A DNA stretch of 64,000 nucleotides from Mycolicibacterium pulveris (GTDB taxonomy: Bacteria > Actinomycetota > Actinomycetes > Mycobacteriales > Mycobacteriaceae): assembly GCF_010725725.1 (NCBI RefSeq), contig NZ_AP022599.1, positions 1 to 64,000 on the forward strand. Reading direction: 5' to 3'. The notes under the pieces are model-generated. The model was not told where the DNA came from and ran no database searches. It worked only from the letters and a program-made list of their open reading frames with translations. The stretch's first letter is position 1. Each line of letters opens with the position of its first letter. A program made the position numbers and the translations under genes. Positions 32,188 to 40,163 of this stretch are shown here, one piece after another.

Positions 32188-32910
32188 GTGGTGTGGGAGC
32201 CGCCTGCGGGGTTTGTGGACATGCTGGCCGATGCCGACACCGCTGCACACCGTGGCGGGGTGCAGGTGTTGGAGGTGCCGCGCGTCGGGCGGGTGTCGGC
32301 CCGCCGGCCGGGTCCGGCCGGGGCGGCGTGGCTGGCGATGTCGGTGAAACCGGTCGAGCGTCGTCGCGGCCAGTCTGAGGACGAGGCGAAGGCGGTCGAG
32401 GCGCAGCAGCGGCACGAGTGGCTGGCCCGGTTCGTGCGCGAGCATCTGGCCGACGGCGAGTATGAGCGGATCTTGGCGGCGATGCTCGACGGCGACGCCC
32501 CGGCCGATGCGGTGTATCGGATCGGTCGGGCGGTGGCGACGTGGGGCACGGCCCGCCCGTTCGGGGCGGTGGTGTCGCTGGCGTTCACGTCGGCGCTGCA
32601 CTGGCGCAACCTGCGTACCCGCATCCGGTCGCACGGCATCGCCGATCCGATGAGGCTGCCGTCGATGCACGCAATCTTGGATGAGATGGAGACGTTCTGG
32701 CTGGAGTCACTGCACACCGGCAACGTGGATAAGGACCGTTACGAGCGTGAGCAGCTGTTCGACAAGCTGTATGAGCCTGACCCCGACGACGCTGATACCG
32801 CGGCCTCCGGTGAGGGTGGCGCGTCGCCTACGACGCCGCCGCCGGGGTTCTCGCAGAGCGAGATCAACGCCAGCTTCAAAGCCCTCAGCGGACAGCTAGG
32901 TGCACGCTGA
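32188..32910 (+). CDS. hypothetical protein in tail module, chaperone-like sequence
   Basis: A 240-residue protein from GTG 32188. Residues 80-185 are helical with Leu-Ala-Asp-Gly-Glu-Tyr-Glu-Arg and Thr-Trp-Gly-Thr-Ala-Arg-Pro-Phe, reminiscent of actinophage tail assembly chaperones, though it lies far downstream of the tape measure. The C-terminus is Pro/Gly/Ser-rich with a final helix. I cannot decide between a chaperone and another tail factor. Confidence 0.5.
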   Translation: MVWEPPAGFVDMLADADTAAHRGGVQVLEVPRVGRVSARRPGPAGAAWLAMSVKPVERRRGQSEDEAKAVEAQQRHEWLARFVREHLADGEYERILAAMLDGDAPADAVYRIGRAVATWGTARPFGAVVSLAFTSALHWRNLRTRIRSHGIADPMRLPSMHAILDEMETFWLESLHTGNVDKDRYEREQLFDKLYEPDPDDADTAASGEGGASPTTPPPGFSQSEINASFKALSGQLGAR

Positions 32911-32915
32911 CCCCA

Positions 32916-32921
32916 TACCGT
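32916..32921 (+). promoter_or_regulatory. leaderless-type -10 element
   Basis: TACCGT ends seven bases before ATG 32929, in the gap after the previous stop. Confidence 0.5.
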
Positions 32922-32928
32922 GCGCGCT

Positions 32929-33354
32929 ATGGCGCAGCTGGTGTTCACGTTCGACTCTGATCAGCCGCTGGGTGAGCGGTTAGCGCCCGAGCTGCGCGAG
33001 GAGATCGCCTACCTGGCGCCGTCGACCCTCAGCGATGGTGGGGTGACGACGCCGAAGATCAAGGACGGCGCGGTCACCAGCCCGAAGATCGGTAACGGGG
33101 CGGTCACCAGCCCGAAGATCGGCAGCAAAGAGGTGAAGGCGGTCAACCTCGATGACGGTGCGGTCGGCACGGCGGCGCTCGGCGACGGGTCGGTCACCGA
33201 CGCCAAGGCCGGGGCGGGTGTGGTGACTGCGCATGACAGCGACGGCGCGGCGCTGACGCTGGATATTGTGCCGATCAGCCAGGAGGACTGGGTGGGGTTG
33301 GACAGCCCGGACCCGAACACGCTGTACGCGGTCTATGTGACCGGGGGCGAGTAG
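32929..33354 (+). CDS. fibre protein with Val-Thr/Lys-Ile repeats
   Basis: A 141-residue protein. ATG 32929 follows a leaderless-type element; GTG 32920 is less likely. Residues 35-100 hold a repeated unit of about ten residues (Asp-Gly-Ala-Val-Thr-Ser-Pro-Lys-Ile-Gly and variants), as in trimeric beta-helical phage fibres. The C-terminal 40 residues are a small capping-like segment. Likely a tail fibre or collar fibre subunit. Confidence 0.65.
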   Translation: MAQLVFTFDSDQPLGERLAPELREEIAYLAPSTLSDGGVTTPKIKDGAVTSPKIGNGAVTSPKIGSKEVKAVNLDDGAVGTAALGDGSVTDAKAGAGVVTAHDSDGAALTLDIVPISQEDWVGLDSPDPNTLYAVYVTGGE

Positions 33355-33363
33355 TCGATCGCG

Positions 33364-34074
33364 ATGGGGCTGCTGCAGTTCGGTGAGGGGTTCGTTAAGG
33401 CGCTGTACCTGGGGTCTGCGCCGGTCACGCAGTTGTATCTGGGCGAGCTGCTGGTGTGGACGGTCGAGGATGGGCAGCTCGATGTGTTCACTGAGCCGGG
33501 CGCGTTCACGTATGACATTCCGTCGTGGGCGACGCATGTTGATGTGGTGTTGCTGGGCGGCGGCGCATCAGGTGAAGGCGGCAACAGCGCGCTCTATCGC
33601 GGCACTGGTGGTGGTCATGGACAGTGGAAGGCCGCGACCCTGGTGCGGGGGGTTGACATCGAGTTCGGTACGACGCAGATCACGGGCACGGTCGGTGATG
33701 TCGCTGGCCCGGTCCCTGGGGCGACGCCTCCGGTGTCTGGTAATGCGACGTCGGCGGCGGCGACTGGTTGGGGTGGTTTGACGGCGAACGGCGGCACCGT
33801 CGCTACCGGCAATCTTGGGACGGCGGGGCAGTCGCCTGGTGATTTCGAGTTCAACGGCGAGGTGTACGGCGGCGGGCTGGGCGGTGGTTGGCCCGGCGGG
33901 TGGGCTACGCCTCCGGGTGCGGGCGGCGGCGGCGGTCAGGGCTGGCTCGTCGGTGGTGGTGGCGGCGGTCAGGGCGCGCGTGGGCAGGCGTGGTTCCGCG
34001 CCTACCTCGGCTCCGGTGAAGGCGAAGGTGAAGGCGAAGGCGAAGGCGAAGGCGAAGGCGAAGGCGAGGGCTAA
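33364..34074 (+). CDS. glycine-rich tail tip protein with Gly-Glu tail
   Basis: A 236-residue protein. The N-terminus has Val-Lys-Ala-Leu-Tyr-Leu-Gly and Thr-Gln-Leu-Tyr-Leu-Gly strands common in actinophage minor tail proteins. Residues 70-225 are Gly-rich with poly-Gly loops, like receptor-binding Gly-rich sheets of other phages. It ends in Gly-Ser, nine Gly-Glu pairs and Gly. Confidence 0.65.
   Translation: MGLLQFGEGFVKALYLGSAPVTQLYLGELLVWTVEDGQLDVFTEPGAFTYDIPSWATHVDVVLLGGGASGEGGNSALYRGTGGGHGQWKAATLVRGVDIEFGTTQITGTVGDVAGPVPGATPPVSGNATSAAATGWGGLTANGGTVATGNLGTAGQSPGDFEFNGEVYGGGLGGGWPGGWATPPGAGGGGGQGWLVGGGGGGQGARGQAWFRAYLGSGEGEGEGEGEGEGEGEGEG
34015..34068 (+). repeat. (Gly-Glu)9 coding tract
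   Basis: Nine GGN-GAR hexamers before the last Gly codon of the gene at 33364. Confidence 0.95.
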
Positions 34075-34094
34075 GCCGGTGCACGCGGCGCAGA

Positions 34095-34100
34095 TACGTT
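34095..34100 (+). promoter_or_regulatory. leaderless-type -10 element
   Basis: TACGTT ends seven bases before ATG 34108, favouring that codon over TTG 34099. Confidence 0.5.
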
Positions 34101-34107
34101 GCCGCGC

Positions 34108-35910
34108 ATGAACAAGCGGTTAGTCGCGATCGACGGTGCCGCGCCCGCGGGCGAGAAACTCCCTGCCGTTGTCAAGACTGAGGTTGAATCCGTCCTTTCT
34201 GAAAGCGGGACGGTTGGTGAGGCCGTGGCGCTCGCGGTGACCGCCGACATCGCTGGCCGGGACATGCTCGAAGGCGATGACCCGAGGGTGCCGAAGCCCG
34301 GTGACGCCGATGCTTTTCGTGTGCTTGACCGTTGGGGCGCGACCGCGTTTGAGGTTGACAGCAGCAGCGACACGAAGATCGGGCCGACGAAGATCAGGCA
34401 CACCACAGGCGGGTCTAAGAAGAGTCTGCGGGTGCTAGATGCCGAGGACAATCTTGCTTTCGAGGTGCGTAAGGACGGCACCGTGTTCGTCGGCGAGTTC
34501 TCCGATGACTCCGCCGGCGGGGGGGCCAGTTACACCGATACCGTGGTGTATGACGCGCAGGCGGGCGTAGCGTGGTCGCCGCCGCCGATCTTCAGATATA
34601 TCGATGAGCGCCCCGATCTGGTGGTGTGGGATCACTTTCGCCGCAAAGACACCACAGTGGCCAATTCGACAGGGCTGGGGGTGTCGGACTGTAGTTCGTT
34701 CTGGCATGACTCCACGCTCACGATCCAGGCTGGGGCGGCCCGCGCCACCGGCGCGGGCGGGCGCAGGTTCGGCGCGCTGATGTGTCCTGTGCGTGATGTG
34801 CGGGTCAAATGCTTGGTGTCGGTCGGGTCGACTCATGACTTCGGCATCGCCGCCTGCCTTCGCTCAGCTTCCACGTGGAGTAGTGATGATTACCTGTGGG
34901 CGAGGTTCCGAAAAACCGGGACCGGCACCGGTGATCAGGTGTCGATCATGCTTGGCACCACCGTGTTGGGTAGCGGCGACGCGGATTTCGGGTTCACCGG
35001 AGACACAGACTTGATCTGCGAGATTCAGGTTGATGACGATACCGTCACCGCATATGTCGACGGGCAGCAAGCCGCCACCGCCACGCTGGATAGTACCGAC
35101 ATGTCAACGCTGGCAGGCCGATCCGATGTCGGGCTGACCATGAATCTGTCCAGCGACGAAGACGCAGCCACCCGCATCGGATACATCGAGGTGTCGCGTG
35201 TGCACATGCGGCGTTCGTGGGCGTTTCCGTACATGTTTGCTCACCGGGCCACCATTCGTGGTCAAGCGGAGAATTCGTTCCGCACCCTTCCGCATCTACC
35301 CCCGGATGTTCCTGGTGTCGAAATCGATGCCCGGCTCACATCCGATGGCCATTTCGTGATGATGCACGACGCCACGATCAACCGCACCACAGACAGCACC
35401 GGCTCAGTCGCATCGATGACCTTGGCCGAGTTGAAGGCAGTGAACCTGGATGGCGGGGGCAAGATTCCGCTGCTGTCAGATTGGCTAGAGTCCTGCGAGG
35501 CCACCCACCTGGACTACATTCTGTGCCATTGCAAATCCGCAAACATCGCAGAACTCGTCGCGCTGATCGAGGCGTCACCAGTGTCAGACAGGTGCATCCT
35601 GTTCGGCGACACCGTTTCTGACTTAACTACGGCCAGGTCGGCGTCGGAGACGATACGTCTAGCACTGAGCGGGGTCACCGTCGAAAACGCCGACACGGTC
35701 ATCCCCGCCGCCGAAGCACTCGACGTCGAAATGTGTTTTTTGGCCCCGAACAGCCTGTCCGATGGGACGCTCGCTGCAGTGCCGGACATCCTCTCGGCAG
35801 GCATGATCGCCGGGGCATCGGTAGAAAACGATAGCGAAAACCTCAACGCGGCAATCGACGCGGGCGTGACCGCCCTCATCTCCGACTACCCGACCATCCC
35901 CAACCGCTGA
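34108..35910 (+). CDS. tail fibre with C-terminal glycerophosphodiester phosphodiesterase domain
   Basis: A 600-residue protein. The first 150 residues look like a fibre base, about 185-370 is a LamG/concanavalin-like beta domain, and about 376-600 is a GDPD domain: Ala-His-Arg with Glu-Asn-Ser, then Val-Glu-Ile-Asp-Ala-Arg, Met-His-Asp-Ala-Thr-Ile-Asn-Arg-Thr-Thr, the metal and catalytic positions of the family. It may hydrolyse glycerophosphodiester groups of host envelope lipids or polymers during adsorption. Base composition appears more even than in neighbours, suggesting an exchanged host-range module. Confidence 0.85.
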   Translation: MNKRLVAIDGAAPAGEKLPAVVKTEVESVLSESGTVGEAVALAVTADIAGRDMLEGDDPRVPKPGDADAFRVLDRWGATAFEVDSSSDTKIGPTKIRHTTGGSKKSLRVLDAEDNLAFEVRKDGTVFVGEFSDDSAGGGASYTDTVVYDAQAGVAWSPPPIFRYIDERPDLVVWDHFRRKDTTVANSTGLGVSDCSSFWHDSTLTIQAGAARATGAGGRRFGALMCPVRDVRVKCLVSVGSTHDFGIAACLRSASTWSSDDYLWARFRKTGTGTGDQVSIMLGTTVLGSGDADFGFTGDTDLICEIQVDDDTVTAYVDGQQAATATLDSTDMSTLAGRSDVGLTMNLSSDEDAATRIGYIEVSRVHMRRSWAFPYMFAHRATIRGQAENSFRTLPHLPPDVPGVEIDARLTSDGHFVMMHDATINRTTDSTGSVASMTLAELKAVNLDGGGKIPLLSDWLESCEATHLDYILCHCKSANIAELVALIEASPVSDRCILFGDTVSDLTTARSASETIRLALSGVTVENADTVIPAAEALDVEMCFLAPNSLSDGTLAAVPDILSAGMIAGASVENDSENLNAAIDAGVTALISDYPTIPNR

Positions 35911-35928
35911 AACAAAAAAGGAGCCAAC

Positions 35929-36558
35929 ATGCCCGACATCGTGCTCGACACCCTCTTCAACAACCCCAACCTAAACAAAGTTGTCTACCCAGGATTTGTG
36001 GACGACTTCAACGCCGCAGACGGGACGCTCGACGTCACCACTGACGGTAAGCCGTGGATCTTCCAACGATCAGGCTCGGGAGTCAACCCCGTGTGGTCAC
36101 GGTCGGACGGCGCAGCCCGCATGGAGGCGGGGGCATTCCGCAGTTCCGCCGTTGTCGAGTCCGGGTCCTCAGATGGGATACTGACTCACACAATCAGATC
36201 GGCTGGCACCAACAACGGTGGCGGCGTGGTTTTTCGCTCCGTGGACGGCGCCAACTACTGGGTGCTGCAATGGCGCGACACCGGCAGTGATGACTACTAC
36301 GCCTTGAAGAAACTGGTTGAGGGTACGACGACAGCCGTCGAGGGCGGGGCCACCACGGTCAGCAACACTGACGGAGACGTTGTGTCCATCGAGTTCATCG
36401 GCACCGATATCACCGTGTCGGTCAACGGCGGTGAACCGATCATCACCTTGACCGGCCAGACCGACTTCTTGACCGCCGAAAAGCACGGCCTCTACAGCAG
36501 CACCACTAGCAAAGATTTCAGTGAACGCTGGGAGTCAATCGAGTTCGTCGCCGTCTAG
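35929..36558 (+). CDS. LamG-like fibre or carbohydrate-binding tail protein
   Basis: A 209-residue protein with an AAGGAG site before ATG 35929. The body is beta-rich with Val-Val-Phe-Arg-Ser ... Tyr-Trp-Val-Leu-Gln-Trp-Arg, Val-Ser-Ile-Glu-Phe and Ile-Thr-Val-Ser-Val-Asn-Gly-Gly, the strand pattern of concanavalin-like domains. It resembles the middle domain of the preceding GDPD fibre. Probable receptor recognition. It ends four bases into the opposing methyltransferase gene. Confidence 0.7.
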   Translation: MPDIVLDTLFNNPNLNKVVYPGFVDDFNAADGTLDVTTDGKPWIFQRSGSGVNPVWSRSDGAARMEAGAFRSSAVVESGSSDGILTHTIRSAGTNNGGGVVFRSVDGANYWVLQWRDTGSDDYYALKKLVEGTTTAVEGGATTVSNTDGDVVSIEFIGTDITVSVNGGEPIITLTGQTDFLTAEKHGLYSSTTSKDFSERWESIEFVAV

Positions 36559-37307
36559 ATTCCGATCGCCGTAATCCGTTGAGCTGAGCCGATATCGTTC
36601 ACGATTTTCCACATGCGGACCGCGGGAACGTCGCGGATCTCCGCCCGGACGAAGAACGCGTTGAAGACAACCGTTTGTCGGCCCGCCTGCAGACTGTTCG
36701 CCTTGAATCCGACCATATCGAACCCGCTAGCGCGCATATAGTCGTATACGTCGGTGGGTGACGGTTGGCCGACGTACTGGTTGGCCATGCACACCTCCAC
36801 TTCGGCGCAACACACACGCTTAAGTAGCTCGCCGAATCCTTTGAGCACTTCGAGGTCATAGCCTTGGGTGTCGATCTTGACGAAGTGCGGGTCGCCGTAT
36901 TCGTCGGGCCACACGTGATCCAGTCGGGACAGGGTGACCGGAACCTTTTCGACAACCTCGACATCGGGGAGGAGTTCGTGGGGCCACCCGTCGTAGTCGG
37001 GCTCCAGGACTGACGACAAATGCGCGGCACGGGTGATCCTCAGATCAGCAAGTAGGCCATGCTCGCTGCCGAGTGCGGCGCACAAGGTGCGGCCCCGTTT
37101 GCGGAGTTTGTCGGCTTCGTCAGGGTCGGCTTCAACGAATATCGGTGAGATTTTTCCGAGCTGTTCGAGTAGCCGCCAGCGTCGGGGCAGCCCGCCACGC
37201 GCGCCTACGTCCAGATAGTTCAGCGGTGCGGGATCAGTTTTGATCAGCGCGGCCCGCAATGTCCGCGCCAACGTCCGCGCCGTAAATGCAGCTTGATACA
37301 GATACAT
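36555..37307 (-). CDS. FkbM-family methyltransferase
   Basis: A 250-residue SAM-dependent methyltransferase on the opposite strand from the fibre genes. Asp-Val-Gly-Ala-Arg-Gly-Gly (about 32-38) is the SAM-binding motif and Val-Lys-Ile-Asp-Thr-Gln-Gly-Tyr-Asp-Leu-Glu-Val-Leu-Lys-Gly is the FkbM signature. FkbM enzymes usually O-methylate sugars or small molecules. It lies next to fibre genes, so it may modify virion or host surface glycans. Opposite orientation suggests acquisition as a moron with its own promoter. Confidence 0.85.
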   Translation of the reverse strand: MYLYQAAFTARTLARTLRAALIKTDPAPLNYLDVGARGGLPRRWRLLEQLGKISPIFVEADPDEADKLRKRGRTLCAALGSEHGLLADLRITRAAHLSSVLEPDYDGWPHELLPDVEVVEKVPVTLSRLDHVWPDEYGDPHFVKIDTQGYDLEVLKGFGELLKRVCCAEVEVCMANQYVGQPSPTDVYDYMRASGFDMVGFKANSLQAGRQTVVFNAFFVRAEIRDVPAVRMWKIVNDIGSAQRITAIGI

Positions 37308-37332
37308 CCGCCGTCACGCTCCCCCCCGCCGC

Positions 37333-37358
37333 GCATTTTCTGTTCGCATTTTCTGTTC
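37333..37358. repeat. tandem 13-bp repeat upstream of methyltransferase
   Basis: GCATTTTCTGTTC occurs twice in a row (37333-37345, 37346-37358) in an AT-richer gap ahead of the minus-strand methyltransferase. It could be a regulator site or a remnant of insertion. No gene is supported between 37308 and 37450. Confidence 0.6.
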
Positions 37359-37450
37359 GTCCCCGAACATGAGAACATACGTTAGCGACTGCGGCCGCTG
37401 GTTTGCAGGAGCCGGTGGTTTGTAGAGCTTCCGCCTGCACTGACGCGCTT

Positions 37451-37456
37451 TACTGT
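37451..37456 (+). promoter_or_regulatory. leaderless-type -10 element
   Basis: TACTGT ends six bases before ATG 37463. Confidence 0.5.
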
Positions 37457-37462
37457 CACCGC

Positions 37463-37573
37463 ATGACGCAGCTGGTGTGGACCATCGTCGGCGGCGCGCT
37501 CGCGGGCCTGGCCGCCGCCGCCGTCCTGCACCTGATCATCGAGAAAGCCGACGGCCGGCTCTACCACTTCTGA
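37463..37573 (+). CDS. 36-residue single-pass membrane peptide
   Basis: A short frame with its own leaderless-type element. Residues 5-26 are a hydrophobic Ala/Leu/Ile/Val helix, followed by a charged C-terminus (Glu-Lys-Ala-Asp-Gly-Arg). It may be a small lysis or membrane accessory peptide; it lies upstream of the lysis genes. Small size limits confidence. Confidence 0.55.
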   Translation: MTQLVWTIVGGALAGLAAAAVLHLIIEKADGRLYHF

Positions 37574-37589
37574 TTGCACCACCAGTTCG

Positions 37590-37595
37590 TACCGT
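37590..37595 (+). promoter_or_regulatory. leaderless-type -10 element without clear gene
   Basis: TACCGT ends seven bases before GTG 37603. The frame from that GTG is open but changes to low-complexity shadow of the HNH gene, so either a very short peptide is made or the motif serves the HNH mRNA. The gap 37574-37700 holds nothing else supported. Confidence 0.3.
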
Positions 37596-37700
37596 GCGCG
37601 GTGTGGGTCACGAACACCAGTCGGCAGACACATTGACGGTGACGCGCGCCAACACCGATCAACGCCCTGGCGTGTCAGTGCAGGTCAGTAACCTGAAGCC

Positions 37701-38291
37701 ATGCTTGAACATGCGGCGACGCTATGCGGCTGCGGATGCGGACAGCCAGCCGGCGTCTACAAGACCAGCAACAGTTCCCAAGGCATCGTCGCTGGTCAAC
37801 CAAAGAAATTCATCCACGGCCACCACAACCGTGTCCAGCCACCAAGGGTGCGTGACTTCGACACCTGCTACACGGTCATGCCGAACGGCTGCTGGACCTG
37901 GAACAACTTGCAGCCCGATGAAGACGGCTACGGCAGCTACTGGGCTGAAGGCCGAAAGCAAAAAGCCCACCGGTACTCCTACGTGCGGACGTATGGACCG
38001 ATCCCCGCTGGCGCCCACCTCGACCACATCTGCCACGACCCCAAGACATGCGCAGGTGGACCGTCCTGCCCGCACCGCGCCTGCGTCAACCCTGATCACC
38101 TGGCCATCACGACTCACGCATCGAACTGCCGCCGGGGAGTTCTCGCGAAGCTCGACCTTGCGAAGGCGCGCGAGATCCGTAAGCGATTCGAGGCAGGAGA
38201 GACCGGTATCGCTCTCGCAGCGGAGTTCGGCGTCAGACCATCCACGATCAGCATGGTCGTTCGCAATCAGACCTGGAGAGAAGCGGGCTGA
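37701..38291 (+). CDS. HNH endonuclease
   Basis: A 196-residue protein. Gly-Cys-Trp-Thr-Trp-Asn, Asp-Gly-Tyr-Gly-Ser-Tyr, His-Arg-Tyr-Ser-Tyr, and His-Leu-Asp-His-Ile-Cys with Cys-Val-Asn-Pro-Asp-His-Leu match the free-standing HNH homing-type enzymes with paired Cys zinc ligands. The C-terminus has an HTH (about 165-190), which would give sequence specificity. TAACCT lies six bases before the ATG. Position between tail and lysis modules suggests a homing insertion. Confidence 0.85.
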   Translation: MLEHAATLCGCGCGQPAGVYKTSNSSQGIVAGQPKKFIHGHHNRVQPPRVRDFDTCYTVMPNGCWTWNNLQPDEDGYGSYWAEGRKQKAHRYSYVRTYGPIPAGAHLDHICHDPKTCAGGPSCPHRACVNPDHLAITTHASNCRRGVLAKLDLAKAREIRKRFEAGETGIALAAEFGVRPSTISMVVRNQTWREAG

Positions 38292-38318
38292 CCCCTTGAG
38301 CGGGAACGAGTTCCCGCG

Positions 38319-39725
38319 ATGACCGAGAAACTGCTCCCGTATGACCGGTCGATCGTCCCGCAGGAGACCGGCTGGTGGTGCGGACCCGCCGCCACCCAGG
38401 TCGTGCTGAACTCACGCGGCATCATCCTGGCCGAGCGCGACATCGCCCACGCCGTCGAACAAATCGAGAACCCCGGCCGCGGCGACGACCGCGACGGCAC
38501 CGACTACGTCGGCCTGCTCGAACGCTACCTCGACGGCCGCGTACCCGACGCGAAATACACGTCGGTCTATATCGAGAACGACCCGCCCACCACAGCCCAG
38601 AAAGAAACGCTCTGGCGCAACATCGTCGCGTCGATCGACGCCGGATGGGGCGTCATCATGAACTGGGTCGCGCCGCCGTCGAACAAGCCGCGCGGCGTCA
38701 ACGACAGCGTCTCCCCGTCCTATTCGGGCGGCACCACGTACCACTACGTCGCCGCGATGGGATACAAGGACGACGTGCCAGGCGTCGGGCGGGCGCTGTG
38801 GATCGCCGACAGCGGGTTCCGGCCGTTCGGCTACTGGATCAGCTTCGACCAGGCCGCGACACTGATCCCGCCGAAGGGCTACACCTACGCCGCCGCCGCG
38901 CCCAGCACAGCACCCCCGCCGCCTCCGAAGCCCGCGCCGGTCTACACCTTCGACAGCAACGTGAAAACCATTCTGCGGGTAGGCCAGTCGATGGGCGTCA
39001 CCCCGCGCGGGCTGAAGATCGGCCTAGCCACCGCCCTGGTCGAGTCGAACATCAAGGTCTACGCCAACCCGAAAGTCCCAGAGTCGATGCTGCTGCCCCA
39101 CCAGGCAGTCGGCAACGACGGATACAGCGTCGGCATCTGGCAGCAGCAAGTCGTGTGGGGCAACGGCGCGTGGTGGTGGGGCGACGCGAAAACCTGCATG
39201 GACCCCGAGAGTTCGTCGCGGCTGTTCTTCGACCGGCTGCTGAAGCTCGACTACAACAACACCAGCCGCTCGCCCGGCAGCTTCGCGCAGGCCGTCCAGA
39301 AGTCCGCATACCCCAACCGCTACGACGAACGGTTCGCCGAAGCTGAACGGCTCTACGACCAGTACGTCAACCAGGTCGCCCCTGCTGCCCCGCTCGATCC
39401 GATTGAGGAGTTGCTCATGTCCAATCAGCCGCGCCCGTCCCGGTCGCACTACCGCAAGGACAACAAGGCGGTGCTCACCCCGATCGACGCCCTGTATCAG
39501 ACGAACGCGATGCGGCATGAGGAGATGGTCGAAGCCGCCGCGCTGCGCGGCGAGGGCTGGGCTATCCGCGATCTCGCGTTCCTGGCGTCGGGTGAGGCGC
39601 CCGGGGCGAAGGACGCGGACGGCCCGTTCTGGGTGGCCCGCGCAAACCACCTGCTCGCCGTCATCAACGCCGTCAACCCCCAGGCGATCACCGCCGCAAC
39701 ACCCCAGAAAGGCGCAACCCCATGA
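38319..39725 (+). CDS. endolysin (lysin A): C39-like peptidase plus lysozyme-like domain
   Basis: A 468-residue lysin. Residues 1-185 are a C39-like cysteine peptidase with Gly-Trp-Trp-Cys-Gly-Pro (Cys21) and the His of Tyr-His-Tyr-Val (about 142). A Pro-rich linker near 190-205 leads to a lysozyme or transglycosylase-like domain (about 208-350) with Ala-Leu-Val-Glu-Ser-Asn as probable catalytic Glu. The last 110 residues are a wall-binding or unknown segment. This combination is common in mycobacteriophages. It overlaps the holin by four bases. Confidence 0.85.
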   Translation: MTEKLLPYDRSIVPQETGWWCGPAATQVVLNSRGIILAERDIAHAVEQIENPGRGDDRDGTDYVGLLERYLDGRVPDAKYTSVYIENDPPTTAQKETLWRNIVASIDAGWGVIMNWVAPPSNKPRGVNDSVSPSYSGGTTYHYVAAMGYKDDVPGVGRALWIADSGFRPFGYWISFDQAATLIPPKGYTYAAAAPSTAPPPPPKPAPVYTFDSNVKTILRVGQSMGVTPRGLKIGLATALVESNIKVYANPKVPESMLLPHQAVGNDGYSVGIWQQQVVWGNGAWWWGDAKTCMDPESSSRLFFDRLLKLDYNNTSRSPGSFAQAVQKSAYPNRYDERFAEAERLYDQYVNQVAPAAPLDPIEELLMSNQPRPSRSHYRKDNKAVLTPIDALYQTNAMRHEEMVEAAALRGEGWAIRDLAFLASGEAPGAKDADGPFWVARANHLLAVINAVNPQAITAATPQKGATP

Positions 39726-40162
39726 ACGCCAAGACCCGCGAAACCATCTACTACCTCGGCACGATCATCGTCGGCGGTGTCGGCTTGGCCGTCACCGTCG
39801 GCGCGCTCACCGCCGACCAGGGCTCCAACATCGGCCAGATCGTCACCGGCCTGCTGACCCTGCTCGGCGCCGGCGCACCAGCGTTGGCCGCGCGCAAGAC
39901 CGGGGAGCAGCGCAAGGGCGGCGTGTTCGACAACCCGGTCGGGACCGCGTTCGACCAGCTCGGCACGATCAAGAGTCAGGTCGATGTGACAGTCGAGCAG
40001 GCGCAGGCGAAAGTCGCCGAGGCTGTGGCAGTGATCCAAGGCGCGACGGCGACGCTGCCCGGCGCTGCCGCGATCACCAACGCTGTCACCGCCGCGTTGC
40101 CCCCGGAGGTCGCCGCTCTCATCGAAGGCGTCACCAACCAGCGCCGCGACAGCAGCGACTGA
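39722..40162 (+). CDS. holin
   Basis: A 146-residue protein following the lysin directly. Two hydrophobic helices (about 10-28 and 37-55) separated by a short loop are followed by a charged cytoplasmic region with a coiled coil. Size and place match two-helix actinophage holins that permeabilise the membrane and time lysis. Confidence 0.8.
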   Translation: MNAKTRETIYYLGTIIVGGVGLAVTVGALTADQGSNIGQIVTGLLTLLGAGAPALAARKTGEQRKGGVFDNPVGTAFDQLGTIKSQVDVTVEQAQAKVAEAVAVIQGATATLPGAAAITNAVTAALPPEVAALIEGVTNQRRDSSD

Positions 40163-40163
40163 G

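Noticed and set aside
37477..38322. 281-residue frame overlapping the HNH gene
   Set aside because: Ser/Thr/Arg/Pro-rich shadow of the HNH endonuclease frame.
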